Positions 33,913 to 43,511 of a stretch of 64,000 bases of DNA are shown here, piece by piece. The notes under the pieces were generated by a model. The model was not told the DNA's origin. It saw nothing but the letters and a program-made list of their open reading frames with translations, and did no database searches. The stretch comes from a bacterium HR28. Lineage in GTDB: Bacteria > Chloroflexota > Chloroflexia > Thermomicrobiales > Thermomicrobiaceae. The stretch lies in the NCBI GenBank assembly GCA_002898255.1, contig BEIE01000003.1:124001-188000 (forward strand). The letters run 5' to 3'. The position numbers were made by a program, and so were the translations under genes. Within the stretch, counting starts at the first letter, position 1. Each line of letters starts with the position of its first letter.

Positions 33913-34244
33913 CTACGGAAGCCTGTGCGGGTTGTTCCGTAGGCCCCGGAAAGGACGTTGGAACGGTGGACGTGCCGAGTTCAACTCGGGCGAACGACGG
34001 TGTCGCTGGCTGACCTCTGAGGGCGCAGTGGCGGCCCTCCGGGGCGGCCGGGGCAACCTGCCGCGACGAACGGAGGGACGCTGGTGCGCCGGTTTTGCTT
34101 TCGGCCTCCACAAGTCATTCTCACGATCAGTCGTTGCAATGGAAAAGGAGTCGGCCTACGCCCTGAAGGGTGGCAGCCGGCGTCGACTTCTGCCTCGCTG
34201 AGCTTGCGGCCGGGCGAAGTATTCAGTGGTCGAGGGGAAGACGC
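33913..34244 (+). promoter_or_regulatory. Structured 5' leader region of mgtE (candidate)
   Basis: No gene is evident between 33755 and 34244. The part next to mgtE contains a CTACGGAA/TTCCGTAG hairpin (33913-33942), a CCGAG/CTCGG hairpin at about 33977-33991 and very GC-rich sequence after it. The M-box (ykoK) core sequences expected before magnesium transporters are not found. Confidence 0.35.
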
Positions 34245-35600
34245 ATGAGCGCAGAGGTTGAGTTCCGGATGCTTCTGACTGATGCGCTCCAGAAGCGAGA
34301 TCGAGAGATGCTCGAGGATCTCCTCTGGCAGCTTGCCGAGCAACGTCGACTCCACGCTGTGCTGCGGGAGTTGGAGCCTGGGGAGCTGGCGCGTTTAGCC
34401 GAGGTATTAGGGGACGAGACGTTCGGGGAGTTCTTGGCGGAGCTGGAGCCGAGCGATGCGGCGGAAATCCTAGAGCGGCTGAGTTCAGCGGAGGCAGCGG
34501 ACGTCCTGGAAGCGATGGCGCCGGACGATGCGGCGGACGTGCTCTCGCGGTTGGATCCGGCGGAGGCGCGGCAGATTCTGGTGGAGATGGAGCCGGTTGA
34601 GGCGAAGGAGCTGGAGGAGCTGCTGAGTTACCCGCCGGAGACAGCGGGCGGGCGGATGACGCCGGCGTTTGTGGCGCTGCTGCCGGACGTGCGCGTCGAT
34701 CAGGCAATCGCGGCGTTGCGGAAGGTCGCGGAGGAAGTTGAGACGATTTACTACGCGTATGTCGTGGACGAGGAGAACCGGTTATTGGGCGTCGTGTCGA
34801 TGCGGGAGTTAGTGCTGAGTCCGCCGTACCGGACGGTGGGAGAGATCATGGAGCGAGACATTGTCAAAGTGCGGGCGACGGCGGACCAGGAGGAGGCGGC
34901 GCGGCTGTTAGTGGAGGAGGGGTTACTGGCGCTTCCCGTTGTGGACGAAGAGGACCGGCTCCTCGGGATCATCACGGTTGACGATGTAGCAGACATCTTA
35001 GAGCGAGAGGTGACAGAGGATATCGAGCGGTTGGGTGGGTCGCAGCCGCTGGAAATCCCTTACACCCGGGCGACACCGGTGTACTTATGGCGGCGACGCG
35101 TCGGCTGGCTCTTGCTCCTCTTTGTCGCTGAAATGTATACGGGAACGGTCTTGAGACATTTCGAGCAAGAACTGGAGGAAGCAATTGCCCTAGCCTTTTT
35201 CGTTCCCTTGTTGATCGGGACGGGAGGGAATGCCGGATCACAGGTGGTGACGACGCTTGTCCGTGCGATGGCGGTCGAGGGGATTGGGCTACGGGATTTC
35301 GTGCGGATTTTCCCAAAGGAATTTATTGCTGGACTTTTAGCGGGAGCTGTCATGGGCGCAGCTGGTTTCTTGCGAGCGGAGATCCTTGGCGTCGATCCAG
35401 CGATTTCATTGACGGTGGGTGTCGCACTCTTTTGTATCGTCCTGTGGGCCGTGACAGTGGCGACATTGCTGCCCTTGCTGCTGAAGCGGCTCGGCATTGA
35501 TCCTGCGGTCGTGTCCTCGCCCTTCATCGCCACGCTCGTCGATGGGACGGGTCTCGTGATCTACTTTAATGTCGCGCGACTGATCTTACACCTGTACTGA
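34245..35600 (+). CDS. mgtE: Magnesium transporter MgtE
   Basis: 451 aa from ATG 34245 (RBS GAGGGGAAG). N-terminal superhelical domain of repeated LEP/DAA motifs (about 35-130), two CBS domains (about 135-195 and 200-260) that sense Mg2+, a plug helix, and a C-terminal membrane domain of five helices with PLLIGTGGNAGSQ, the pore-side signature of MgtE/SLC41. It imports Mg2+ down the electrical gradient and closes at high cytosolic Mg2+. Confidence 0.96.
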   Translation: MSAEVEFRMLLTDALQKRDREMLEDLLWQLAEQRRLHAVLRELEPGELARLAEVLGDETFGEFLAELEPSDAAEILERLSSAEAADVLEAMAPDDAADVLSRLDPAEARQILVEMEPVEAKELEELLSYPPETAGGRMTPAFVALLPDVRVDQAIAALRKVAEEVETIYYAYVVDEENRLLGVVSMRELVLSPPYRTVGEIMERDIVKVRATADQEEAARLLVEEGLLALPVVDEEDRLLGIITVDDVADILEREVTEDIERLGGSQPLEIPYTRATPVYLWRRRVGWLLLLFVAEMYTGTVLRHFEQELEEAIALAFFVPLLIGTGGNAGSQVVTTLVRAMAVEGIGLRDFVRIFPKEFIAGLLAGAVMGAAGFLRAEILGVDPAISLTVGVALFCIVLWAVTVATLLPLLLKRLGIDPAVVSSPFIATLVDGTGLVIYFNVARLILHLY

Positions 35601-36109
35601 CAGTTCCGAAGAAAGAGGGGAATGACCGCCGAGACGATCACTATTTTGCAGACTGAGCGCTGCAGTGGTAGACGAGAGGTTCTGCAGAGTGTCGGATCGG
35701 GGTTGACAGAATAAGGTTGGTTCGATGACATGCTGCGGGGGTTGGAGCCGCGGGATATTCACGGGAAGGTGGTTGAGATAAGGCATATCGGAAGGCGATA
35801 GCCAAGAGGGTATGAGAGTTCAGGGTATCCACGGCGATGTGGGTAAGCTGGATTTCCAGTTGAGTGCGCGCGGACGAGGAGTTCCGTAGCAGTGCGTGGC
35901 CGGGTTGCCGATGGTCGCCGCCATGGGCATCAGCCTTTCTCCAGGCGAAACAGCCCTGGTCTTATACTGGCAAAGTCATTGGCAGTGGGCCGCACTTTCG
36001 TCTCCATCATCCATCGGGTGGTCATTGCTTCGGGCTGGCTGCTGGTTATCCTCCGGCGGCTGTGTCTGAACCCGGGGCCGTCTCGACACCATACTGTGGC
36101 GGAATAGGT
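35601..36109. other. Intergenic stretch after mgtE
   Basis: About 510 bases without a recognised gene. A TTGACA at about 35703 has only a poor -10 (TGACAT) 17 bases on. Confidence 0.4.
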
Positions 36110-36128
36110 AGGACAAACTGTTTGTCCT
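36110..36128. promoter_or_regulatory. Perfect inverted repeat, operator candidate upstream of MBL-fold gene
   Basis: AGGACAAAC-T-GTTTGTCCT: two perfect 9-base arms around one base, 64 bases before the MBL gene. A weak promoter (TCGACA 36083-36088, 16 bases, TAGGTA 36105-36110) would start transcription inside it, a typical repressor site. Confidence 0.6.
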
Positions 36129-36191
36129 CAGCTCGTCTCGCTCTGGAAAGCGGTGGGTCTCTCGTATGGTGTCTGTGAAAGGAGAGAAGGG

Positions 36192-37133
36192 GTGGCGATC
36201 TACGAGCTCGGGCATGAGTGGTACATGATCGACTTGGGCTTTCAGGGGGTGCCTCAAGTCATTGCTGCCTACGTTTTTCGTGGAAGTGATGGGGTCACAA
36301 TCGTCGATACCGGACCGAGTACAACGATTCCAAACTTGCTGGCGGGCTTGGCCGAACTCGGGGTGAGCGATGACGCAGTCTATCAGCTCGTCCTAACGCA
36401 TATTCACCTCGACCATGGAGGAGCAGCTGGGAGCTTACTCCAGCGATTCCCGCGTGCACGGGTGTTCGTGCATCCTGTCGGTGCTCCGCATCTTGTCGAT
36501 CCCAGCCGGCTCTGGGCGAGCGCAGCGCGGATCTACGGTGATCGGATGGAGCAGCTGTGGGGCGAGGTACGGCCGTGCCCGAAGGACCGCGTCGTTGTTC
36601 TGGAAGACGGCGAGACGATCAGCTTGGGCGATCGGCAACTTCTGGCACTTGCGACGCCTGGTCATGCCTCGCATCACCATGCCTACTTGGACACGGCGAC
36701 GGGCTACGTCTTCGCTGGTGACGTTGCGGGCATCCGGATTGGTGGACTGCCCTTCGTGTTCCCACCGACGCCACCCCCCGATATCGACCTCGGCCTGTGG
36801 CGACGCAGTATCGAGCGACTCCGTGCGTTGCGGCCGACCCGGCTATGCCTGGGACATTTCGGTACCGTCCATGACTGTGATTGGCATTTTGACGACCTGC
36901 TTGCCCGACTTTTCCTGTGGGCTGGTTGGATTGGGGCGCAACTTGAGCTCGGTGCGGATCCTGCAGTTATCGCTGAGCGGCTGCAGGCACTCACCGACGA
37001 GGAGCTCCGGCTGGTGAGTGGTGAGAGTACGCCTTTGCCAGCCTACCACTGGGCATCGGGGAGCTACCGGATGACGGTCGACGGGTATGTCCGGTATTTC
37101 CGATTACATCGGCCTTTTGCCAGCGGGTTGTGA
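36192..37133 (+). CDS. Metallo-beta-lactamase fold hydrolase
   Basis: 313 aa, GTG start at 36192 just after AAGGAGAGAAGGG. Metal motif THIHLDHGG, then TPGHASHHHAYLD and AGDVAGIRIGG supply the remaining ligands of a binuclear centre. The C-terminal part (ALRPTRLCLGHFGTVHD) is that of the glyoxalase II-like/RNase Z-like subgroup. Substrate unknown. The MFS transporter begins 71 bases downstream and may share its promoter. Confidence 0.9.
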   Translation: MAIYELGHEWYMIDLGFQGVPQVIAAYVFRGSDGVTIVDTGPSTTIPNLLAGLAELGVSDDAVYQLVLTHIHLDHGGAAGSLLQRFPRARVFVHPVGAPHLVDPSRLWASAARIYGDRMEQLWGEVRPCPKDRVVVLEDGETISLGDRQLLALATPGHASHHHAYLDTATGYVFAGDVAGIRIGGLPFVFPPTPPPDIDLGLWRRSIERLRALRPTRLCLGHFGTVHDCDWHFDDLLARLFLWAGWIGAQLELGADPAVIAERLQALTDEELRLVSGESTPLPAYHWASGSYRMTVDGYVRYFRLHRPFASGL

Positions 37134-37204
37134 GGCGTCTCAAGTGATGCTATACCGGGGCGGGCGCTCCGGTGGATGGAGGCACCGGGGAAGGGATGGT
37201 ATCA

Positions 37205-38419
37205 ATGGAAACCTCGGTGCTTCGCAAGCGAGCCTATCGATTAATCCTACTCCTGGGGTTGGTGAGTCTCTTCGGGGACATCACCTATGAGGGGGTGCGT
37301 GGTATCACCGGGCCGTACTTGGCTCTCCTGGGAGCGAGCGCGACCGCGGTCGGCGTAGTGGCAGGGCTCGGAGAGTTCCTTGGGTATGCCTTCCGAACTG
37401 TGGCAGGGTACATTGCCGATCGTTTTCGTTCTTACTGGCTGTTGACGGTGGTGGGGTACGCTCTCGTAGGAGCCTTGCCACTGCTTGCATTGACACAGCG
37501 TTGGGAGTTAGCGGCTGTCCTTATTGTCTTGGAGCGACTTGGAAAGGCGCTGCGCACGCCATCGCGTGACGCAATCCTGTCGCATGCTGCCAGTCAGGTC
37601 GGACGTGGCAAAGGATTCGCCCTTCACGAAGCGCTCGACCAGGTTGGTGCATTGATCGGCCCATTACTGTTCGCTGCGGCACTGACGGTGGATGGTGCCG
37701 CCGGATACCGGCTCGGGTTCGCACTATTGACCGTTCCAGCTACAGCGGCAGTTCTGACCCTTCTGGTCGCCTGGCGCCAAGAGCCGTCTCCGGAGTACTT
37801 GGAACGACCGGGCAGCTTGCGGGCGCCGCCCGGTGGGTACAGACGATTGGGCGGGGCGTTCTGGCGGTACAGTGTCTTCACAGCGCTAGCAACATTGGGC
37901 TTCGCACCGTTTGCCCTCCTTGCGTACCACGTTGACAGAACTAACACGGTCGGACCGGCGGTGATACCGCTCCTCTACGCGCTGGCGATGGGGATTGACG
38001 GGGTGGTCGCTCTGTTCGCTGGGTGGATGTATGACCGGTATGGGCTTGTGACGCTTGCGGCCGTACCGGTCTGTGCTGCTTTGGCGGCGGTCGCGGCATT
38101 TCAAGTGAGCGTCCTTGCGGTGGTCACAGGCGTGCTCCTGTGGGGTGTGGTAATGGGACTAGTCGAGACAACGATGCGTGCTGCAGTGGGAGAATTGTCG
38201 GCTTCTGAAACGCGTGGACTGGCGTATGGAATTTTTAACACGATCTTTGGCCTATCCTGGCTGGTTGGTGGCGTTCTGCTTGGAGCACTATACCAGCAGT
38301 ACAGCAGGCTTGGTGTTATCGTGGCGGCCGTTTTCTTTGAGGTGCTCGCGTTTCTCGCGTTCTTCGGTCTGGAGGTTGCCCGTGCCCATCGACTTCATCG
38401 TGAGAAGATCGCTCACTAA
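37205..38419 (+). CDS. Major facilitator superfamily transporter
   Basis: 404 aa from ATG 37205, 9 bases after GGGGAAGGG; an ATG at 37196 abuts that site and is less likely. About 11-12 hydrophobic helices with MFS loop motifs GYIADRFRSYW (after helix 2) and GWMYDRYG in the second half. The LFGDITYEGVRGITGPYL start is characteristic of a group of uncharacterised bacterial MFS exporters. Substrate unknown. Confidence 0.9.
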   Translation: METSVLRKRAYRLILLLGLVSLFGDITYEGVRGITGPYLALLGASATAVGVVAGLGEFLGYAFRTVAGYIADRFRSYWLLTVVGYALVGALPLLALTQRWELAAVLIVLERLGKALRTPSRDAILSHAASQVGRGKGFALHEALDQVGALIGPLLFAAALTVDGAAGYRLGFALLTVPATAAVLTLLVAWRQEPSPEYLERPGSLRAPPGGYRRLGGAFWRYSVFTALATLGFAPFALLAYHVDRTNTVGPAVIPLLYALAMGIDGVVALFAGWMYDRYGLVTLAAVPVCAALAAVAAFQVSVLAVVTGVLLWGVVMGLVETTMRAAVGELSASETRGLAYGIFNTIFGLSWLVGGVLLGALYQQYSRLGVIVAAVFFEVLAFLAFFGLEVARAHRLHREKIAH

Positions 38420-38866
38420 GTGCTGGGTCAGAAATCCAGGTGATGTCCGGAAAACGGAGCTCCGGATCTTGAGGCGAGTGCTCGCCTTGCCGTTGGTACG
38501 AAGTTCACTGGTACAACGAAGAGTTGCCCCCGTTCCCCTGGAGACGGTCGGCCCCTGTCTCGGCTGATGCGATCGCTCCACAGCGGAGAAGTGGCTGATC
38601 GCCGCCAAAAGACGGAGCACGAGGGCTGAAGAGGCTGCTTGTGGAGACACATCGCATGTCGGAGTCCTGCCAAGTGATGAGGGACATTCGGTTGCGTGCA
38701 AGACCCTCGAGTGCTCGACCGATTCAGCGACAGGTGATCGTGAGCCGCAGAGTCGCGCCAGCAAAAGGCTGATCACAGAATGGTCGAGAGGATCGTCCAA
38801 GATGTCGCGATACCTTCTGGATACGAAATCTGGAGCCAAGCGAATCCCCGGTGACGGCCTGTTACC
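38420..38866. other. Convergent intergenic stretch
   Basis: About 450 bases between the ends of the MFS and polX genes. No gene or clear terminator recognised; only a short GGAGCTCC palindrome at about 38457. Confidence 0.4.
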
Positions 38867-40621
38867 TCATGGTGTGCGACGCGAGGCGCCGCGTGAGCGT
38901 TCGCGATGCGTAGCAAGCCAATCGAGGAGTTCGGGTAATGGTCGCGTGTTCAAAATATGGCGTGCTTCCGCCCAGCCGCGACGCGCAGTTGCAACGGACC
39001 AACGCATATTCTCCAGCTGACGCGTTGAATGGGCGTCACTCGTGCACGCGATCATGATTCCACGAGTGATCGCGCGTTGTACCCAGATGTCAGGAAGGTC
39101 AAGGCGGTCGGGTTGACCATTGACCTCGATGGCGACGCCATACTCAGCTGCAGCATCGAGCACAGCATCAAGATCGATCTCATAGGGAAGGCGTGAGTTG
39201 AGCAGGCGTCCTGTAGGGTGACCAAGAATATCGACATGCGGGTTGGCAAGAGCGCGGATCACCCGTTCGGTCATGCGCTCGATGGGCATATCGAACGCGC
39301 TGTGGACCGAGACGATGACGACGTCAAGTTCAGCCAGGACCTCATCTGGATAATCGAGTGTCCCATCCGACTGGATATTGACTTCGGCCCCCTGAAGGAT
39401 GCGGAAGGGAGCCACACGCTCATTCACCTCGCGGATCAGTTCTCGCTGTGCTCGCAGGCGCTCGACGGTGAGGCCGCGTGCAACGGTCAGTGACGGTGAG
39501 TGATCAGAGATGACGAGATATTCGTATCCGCGCGCTATGGCAGCCTGCACCATCCGTTCGAGTGAGTCGTGCCCGTCGCTCCAATCAGTATGTGCATGAA
39601 GGTCACCGCGAATCTCCTGTTGCTCGACAAGTTTCGGCAAGCGATGCTCCCGAGCTGCTTGGATCTCCCCGCGGTTTTCACGAAGTTCTGGAGGAATCCA
39701 GTCCATATCGAGTAGGCGGTAAATTTCCTCTTCGGTACGGCTGGCCAGGCGTGTTCCATTCTCATCGAAGAGTCCATATTCAGAAAGCTTCCAACCGCGT
39801 TCCTGTACATAGGTGCGTAGAGCGATGTTGTGTTCCTTGGAGCCAGTGAAGTAGAGGAGTGCCGAACCGTATTCGTCTGGAGCAACGACGCGGAGGTCGA
39901 CCTGCAGATCCTCGCGGGTGAGGATAGAAGGACGCGTCGGCCCGACCGCCAATACTTCCTTGACGATAGGAAGATGGATGAACGCATCGACGACTGCTTC
40001 TGGGTCATCCGTCCCTACGAGGATATCGATATCGCCAATCGTTTCTTTCATCCGGCGCAGGCTTCCGGCGGGGTCGATCGCTTTCACTGCTGGTATTCCA
40101 CGCAGTGCAGCGACGACGTCTTCGGCGACTGGTAAGGCGATGCCGAGTAGGAGCCGCTTGGTTCGCTGCATCAAACGCGCCGCCTCACGCGCGATCCGCT
40201 CCTCGAGCTTCTCGCCGAAGCCGGGTAAATCGCGGAGCTTGTGTTCTTGTGCGGCTTGTAGCAATTCCTGGATAGTTGTGATGCCCAGTTTCTCGTACAG
40301 AAGGTGCGCGCGGGCCGGACCAATTCCCGGCACCTCCAAGAGGTCGACAGCCTGAATAGGTACTTCTCGTTTCAATTCCTCGTAATATTGAAGCTTTCCC
40401 GTTTGCAGATACTCCTCGATCTTGGCAGCAAGTGCTTTCCCAACACCAGGGATTTCGTCCAGCCTACCCTGTCTAGCTAACTCCTCGATGTCGACGTCCA
40501 GAGCACGGATGTTTTGGGCAGCGGTTGTATAGGCGCGGATACGGTACGGATTTTCATTCTTGAGCATCAGGAGTTCAGCGATGTTCTCCAAGAGAAGGGC
40601 GACCTCTTCATTGCGCCGCAT
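38867..40621 (-). CDS. polX: Bacterial family X DNA polymerase/3'-5' exonuclease
   Basis: 584 aa. N-terminal 8-kDa-like domain and helix-hairpin-helix motifs (IPGVGKALAAKIEEYL, VPGIGPARAHLLYEKLG), PolX palm with the catalytic GDIDILVG and later VDLRVVAP, then a C-terminal PHP domain starting GDLHAHTDWSDGHDSLE with SDHSPSL, SVHS and SDAH metal motifs. Functions in base-excision and gap repair. ATG at 40621 has AAGGAG 9 bases upstream; a GTG at 40630 overlaps the preceding stop but leaves no spacing from that site. Confidence 0.95.
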   Translation of the reverse strand: MRRNEEVALLLENIAELLMLKNENPYRIRAYTTAAQNIRALDVDIEELARQGRLDEIPGVGKALAAKIEEYLQTGKLQYYEELKREVPIQAVDLLEVPGIGPARAHLLYEKLGITTIQELLQAAQEHKLRDLPGFGEKLEERIAREAARLMQRTKRLLLGIALPVAEDVVAALRGIPAVKAIDPAGSLRRMKETIGDIDILVGTDDPEAVVDAFIHLPIVKEVLAVGPTRPSILTREDLQVDLRVVAPDEYGSALLYFTGSKEHNIALRTYVQERGWKLSEYGLFDENGTRLASRTEEEIYRLLDMDWIPPELRENRGEIQAAREHRLPKLVEQQEIRGDLHAHTDWSDGHDSLERMVQAAIARGYEYLVISDHSPSLTVARGLTVERLRAQRELIREVNERVAPFRILQGAEVNIQSDGTLDYPDEVLAELDVVIVSVHSAFDMPIERMTERVIRALANPHVDILGHPTGRLLNSRLPYEIDLDAVLDAAAEYGVAIEVNGQPDRLDLPDIWVQRAITRGIMIACTSDAHSTRQLENMRWSVATARRGWAEARHILNTRPLPELLDWLATHRERSRGASRRTP

Positions 40622-40626
40622 CGCCG

Positions 40627-41391
40627 TCACTCCTTCGACTCGGCAGCTTCTGTCGCTATTTCCTCGATCCAGGCGCGGAGAAACCGAACTGTGGCGTGGA
40701 CAATCGCACGAACCTCATCCGGAAGAAGCCCAGTTATGGCAGCGATCTCGTCGTCGCTCCAGCGATCCAGTGCCGCAAGAAGATAAATCTCGCGCCAACG
40801 TTCTGGCAAACGGTCGAGTAAGTGATCGAGCACGCGGCGTGCTTCAGGATCGTCGATCACCTCGTCCGGAAGAGGAAGATCAGGATCGGCGAGTGCTGAT
40901 TCCAGCCGCGCAATGGTAGGTTGCGGGACGGGGGGCAGCGTGGAAACCGCGGTCGCAGCCGGCATCGGATGGTGGTGCAGACTGTGCTGCGCCAGTGCGG
41001 CGCGGTGCACCGTATCGCGTGCAAGGTGCCGTAACCAGGCAAAGCGGTCGCGCGGCAGCTGGGGCAGGAGGCGAAGTTCTTCGAGCGCGCGCTGATACGT
41101 CGCAAAGGCGAGTTCCTCTGGATCAAGTTCACCCTGTGTGATCAAGCCAGCCTCAATCTCCCGCCCGAGAGCACGCAGGATTGTGCGTAGCACTGGGAGG
41201 TAGAGGTCGAGCCCCTCCTTGTACAGCCACCGCTCGCGCTCTTCGATCTCTTCGACCGACAGATGAGGTGGGCGTGGTTTGGGAGCTACAGCCGCATGCA
41301 GCCGTTCAGTGAACTGCCGTCGGAACTTTTCATATGGAGTCGCCTCCAGTCGACGACGCAAAGCGTGAAAGTACGGGTCCTGGAAGACCAT
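40627..41391 (-). CDS. Sigma-70-like (ECF-type) factor or sigma-domain protein
   Basis: 254 aa. The middle (LAFATYQRALEE...RDRFAWLRHLARDTVHRAAL) looks like sigma region 2 and the C-terminus (LPERWREIYLLAALDRWSDDEIAAITGLLPDEVRAIVHATVRFLR) like region 4 with its HTH, joined by a long Pro/Ala linker. The first 90 residues are extra. It sits 5 bases before polX in the same operon, which suggests repair- or stress-linked transcription. Promoter recognition cannot be judged. Confidence 0.75.
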   Translation of the reverse strand: MVFQDPYFHALRRRLEATPYEKFRRQFTERLHAAVAPKPRPPHLSVEEIEERERWLYKEGLDLYLPVLRTILRALGREIEAGLITQGELDPEELAFATYQRALEELRLLPQLPRDRFAWLRHLARDTVHRAALAQHSLHHHPMPAATAVSTLPPVPQPTIARLESALADPDLPLPDEVIDDPEARRVLDHLLDRLPERWREIYLLAALDRWSDDEIAAITGLLPDEVRAIVHATVRFLRAWIEEIATEAAESKE

Positions 41392-41612
41392 CGTTCTGCT
41401 CCCTCCCCTGGGGCCAGTCGACGCTTTCCAGCATACTGATTCCTGTGCGTGGTGTCATGAGGCCTTGCGCATGCATTGTCGGTCATGTGCTGTGGCAGAA
41501 GGGAACGGCCTTGTTTGATCGTATGTAACCATGAGTGGGCAGCTCTCGAGGAGCGGCGAAGTAGGCGACTGAACAAGCGGAATCCCACGCAGCGGTATTC
41601 CCGTAAAAAGTA

Positions 41613-43361
41613 TCAAGGCGTCCAGCCGCGCCTGGCGAGCAGTTCGGCTCCGATGCGCCCGAATGCGAAGGCTGCTGCAGAATCACTGGATGCTCGGTAC
41701 TCGAAGCGAGCACGCTCGAAGTACTGCACAATCGTCCCATCCGGGGTCATGAAGGGTTCGCTAATGGGAAGCCCAAATCGGCGGAGCGCTGACACCTCGC
41801 TGGACTCGGTCACGCTCGTGCTAAACCCGTGACGGAGCCAAAAATCGAGGAAGGCGTCACAGATCCGGTGTGCAGTCTCCTCAAAGTAGCGGCAGTTGCC
41901 ACCTGTCATGCTGTCCAGCGTTCCTGAAACCGGGCGGAATGCTCGCGAGGAGAGAAGATCGGTCACTTCAGCCAGTTCGACACCAATACGATCCAAAACG
42001 ACTCCGTCAATTGCAGCAGGAGAACCCGGTTGCCAGGAGAAGCGCGCACGCTCGAAATATTGGACAGTGCGGAATTGTCCCGATGTTGGATCGAATTCCT
42101 CGAACTCTTCTGAGATAGGATAGCCGAACGACTCGATCCCACCGAAACGTTCCCAGAATGCACGGAAGCCATTGGCGAGGTAGTGGCCTGTCTCAGGGAA
42201 ATAGCGCCAGCGTGGATCTTCAGCTTCCGGCGCCGCACGCCGCGCAGTAGGTAAGAGATCCGAAATCGGTGCCCCCCACAGTGTCACACGATCTTCTGCG
42301 GTGCGTTGTAGCCAGAGGAGCCAGCCACCGCCAGAGGCGAGCCTGACAATTCCGCTGGCATTTGGGAGCGCGACGAAACGACTGGCTGTTATCAGGTCGA
42401 AGCCGATTACTGCGTCGATTCCCACCTCTGATGGAGAAGGCCCAACCCAGAACGTATACCGGTCGTCAGACGTAACGAGCTCGCGACTCGACGGGGATTT
42501 GCCGATCGTCAAATCTCCGGTGGATTGATCAAGAGCGGCCACTCGCAATGCGTCGTCGATGATGAGCAATCTCCCCTCGGTGATGTGGAGTACTGGTGGT
42601 TCGCCTGTTCCCTGCAGCAGGGTTCTGGGGGAATCAGATCCCGCGACATGCTGCATTCGTATGACCCAGTGGCCATCCTCAGAAGTTTCCCGCCAGACGA
42701 GTCGCCCGGCGGAAAGCTGGAGATCACTCAGGCGATGGCCGGGTGGTGCGAGGTAAGTGACGCTGACATCCATCGTGGGAGTCGCCACGTTGGCGACGAA
42801 AAGTCGATCATTGCCGTTGCGTGAATTCCAAGCGACCCAGTGTCCCCAGGCGCGCGGGAATTGCTCGTCGGCAGAATTGGCCAAAATAACCTGTTTACCT
42901 GTCGAAATTCGATATGCCACCACGCGGCCGGGGCAATTCGGGCATGGGCGTTCTTGCCAGACGACGAGATCGGGTGCCAGAGCCACCTGGTGCAGCTCTC
43001 CATCCGTAGTGGCAAGTGTGATCTCTTGTCCGTCCAGAAGGGAGCGAACTCGCAGCGTCGAGCGGTCTCCCTCGTCGATGATAAGAGCGACAAGTCGTCC
43101 ATCAGTGGCCAGATCTGTGACCAGTTCGTAGGTGCCTAGGAGCACGGGGTTGGTAATGGCGTCGGAACCAGCGTACCAGGAGAAGTTCAGCGTAGTGATA
43201 GCAACGGCGATCGCCACGAGGGCAAGCAGAGCACGAATGCTCTGCAAGTCGGACCAGCAAGAGACCGTCCGCTGAGTGCGGGGACGCTTTGCCGAATCAG
43301 TCGTGTTGAGGCGTTCCGGTGGCTGAAGCGAGCGCAGGATGGGTGTGCGTGTGGGTTCCAA
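41613..43361 (-). CDS. Secreted beta-propeller protein with paired C-terminal Chloroflexota-type repeat
   Basis: About 582 aa. The proposed start is TTG 43361, a few bases after AGGGGGTGATC; the open frame extends to 43454 but that part is unlikely coding. One N-terminal hydrophobic segment (SIRALLALVAIAVAITTLNF) anchors or exports it. Then a WD/TolB-like beta-propeller of about 330 residues, and two copies of a domain patterned RYFxETxHxxxxxFxxFW...FGxPISExF...VQYFERARF (about residues 390-480 and 500-575). This repeat is frequent in Chloroflexota surface proteins. Function unknown. Confidence 0.75.
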   Translation of the reverse strand: MEPTRTPILRSLQPPERLNTTDSAKRPRTQRTVSCWSDLQSIRALLALVAIAVAITTLNFSWYAGSDAITNPVLLGTYELVTDLATDGRLVALIIDEGDRSTLRVRSLLDGQEITLATTDGELHQVALAPDLVVWQERPCPNCPGRVVAYRISTGKQVILANSADEQFPRAWGHWVAWNSRNGNDRLFVANVATPTMDVSVTYLAPPGHRLSDLQLSAGRLVWRETSEDGHWVIRMQHVAGSDSPRTLLQGTGEPPVLHITEGRLLIIDDALRVAALDQSTGDLTIGKSPSSRELVTSDDRYTFWVGPSPSEVGIDAVIGFDLITASRFVALPNASGIVRLASGGGWLLWLQRTAEDRVTLWGAPISDLLPTARRAAPEAEDPRWRYFPETGHYLANGFRAFWERFGGIESFGYPISEEFEEFDPTSGQFRTVQYFERARFSWQPGSPAAIDGVVLDRIGVELAEVTDLLSSRAFRPVSGTLDSMTGGNCRYFEETAHRICDAFLDFWLRHGFSTSVTESSEVSALRRFGLPISEPFMTPDGTIVQYFERARFEYRASSDSAAAFAFGRIGAELLARRGWTP

Positions 43362-43511
43362 ACGATCACCCCCTGCCCAGAGTGTTCGGTCTCTCAGGAT
43401 GACGTACAAGAGAACAGAAGGACTAGCCCAAGAGTGTCCTAGCGCCCTAGCCAATCGGTACCCAGAGCGGTCCGATCGATCTGAGGGCAGGGCAACCGGT
43501 GCTCCATGTAA

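Noticed and set aside
33755-34244. M-box (ykoK) magnesium riboswitch before mgtE
   Set aside because: The conserved M-box core segments could not be found.
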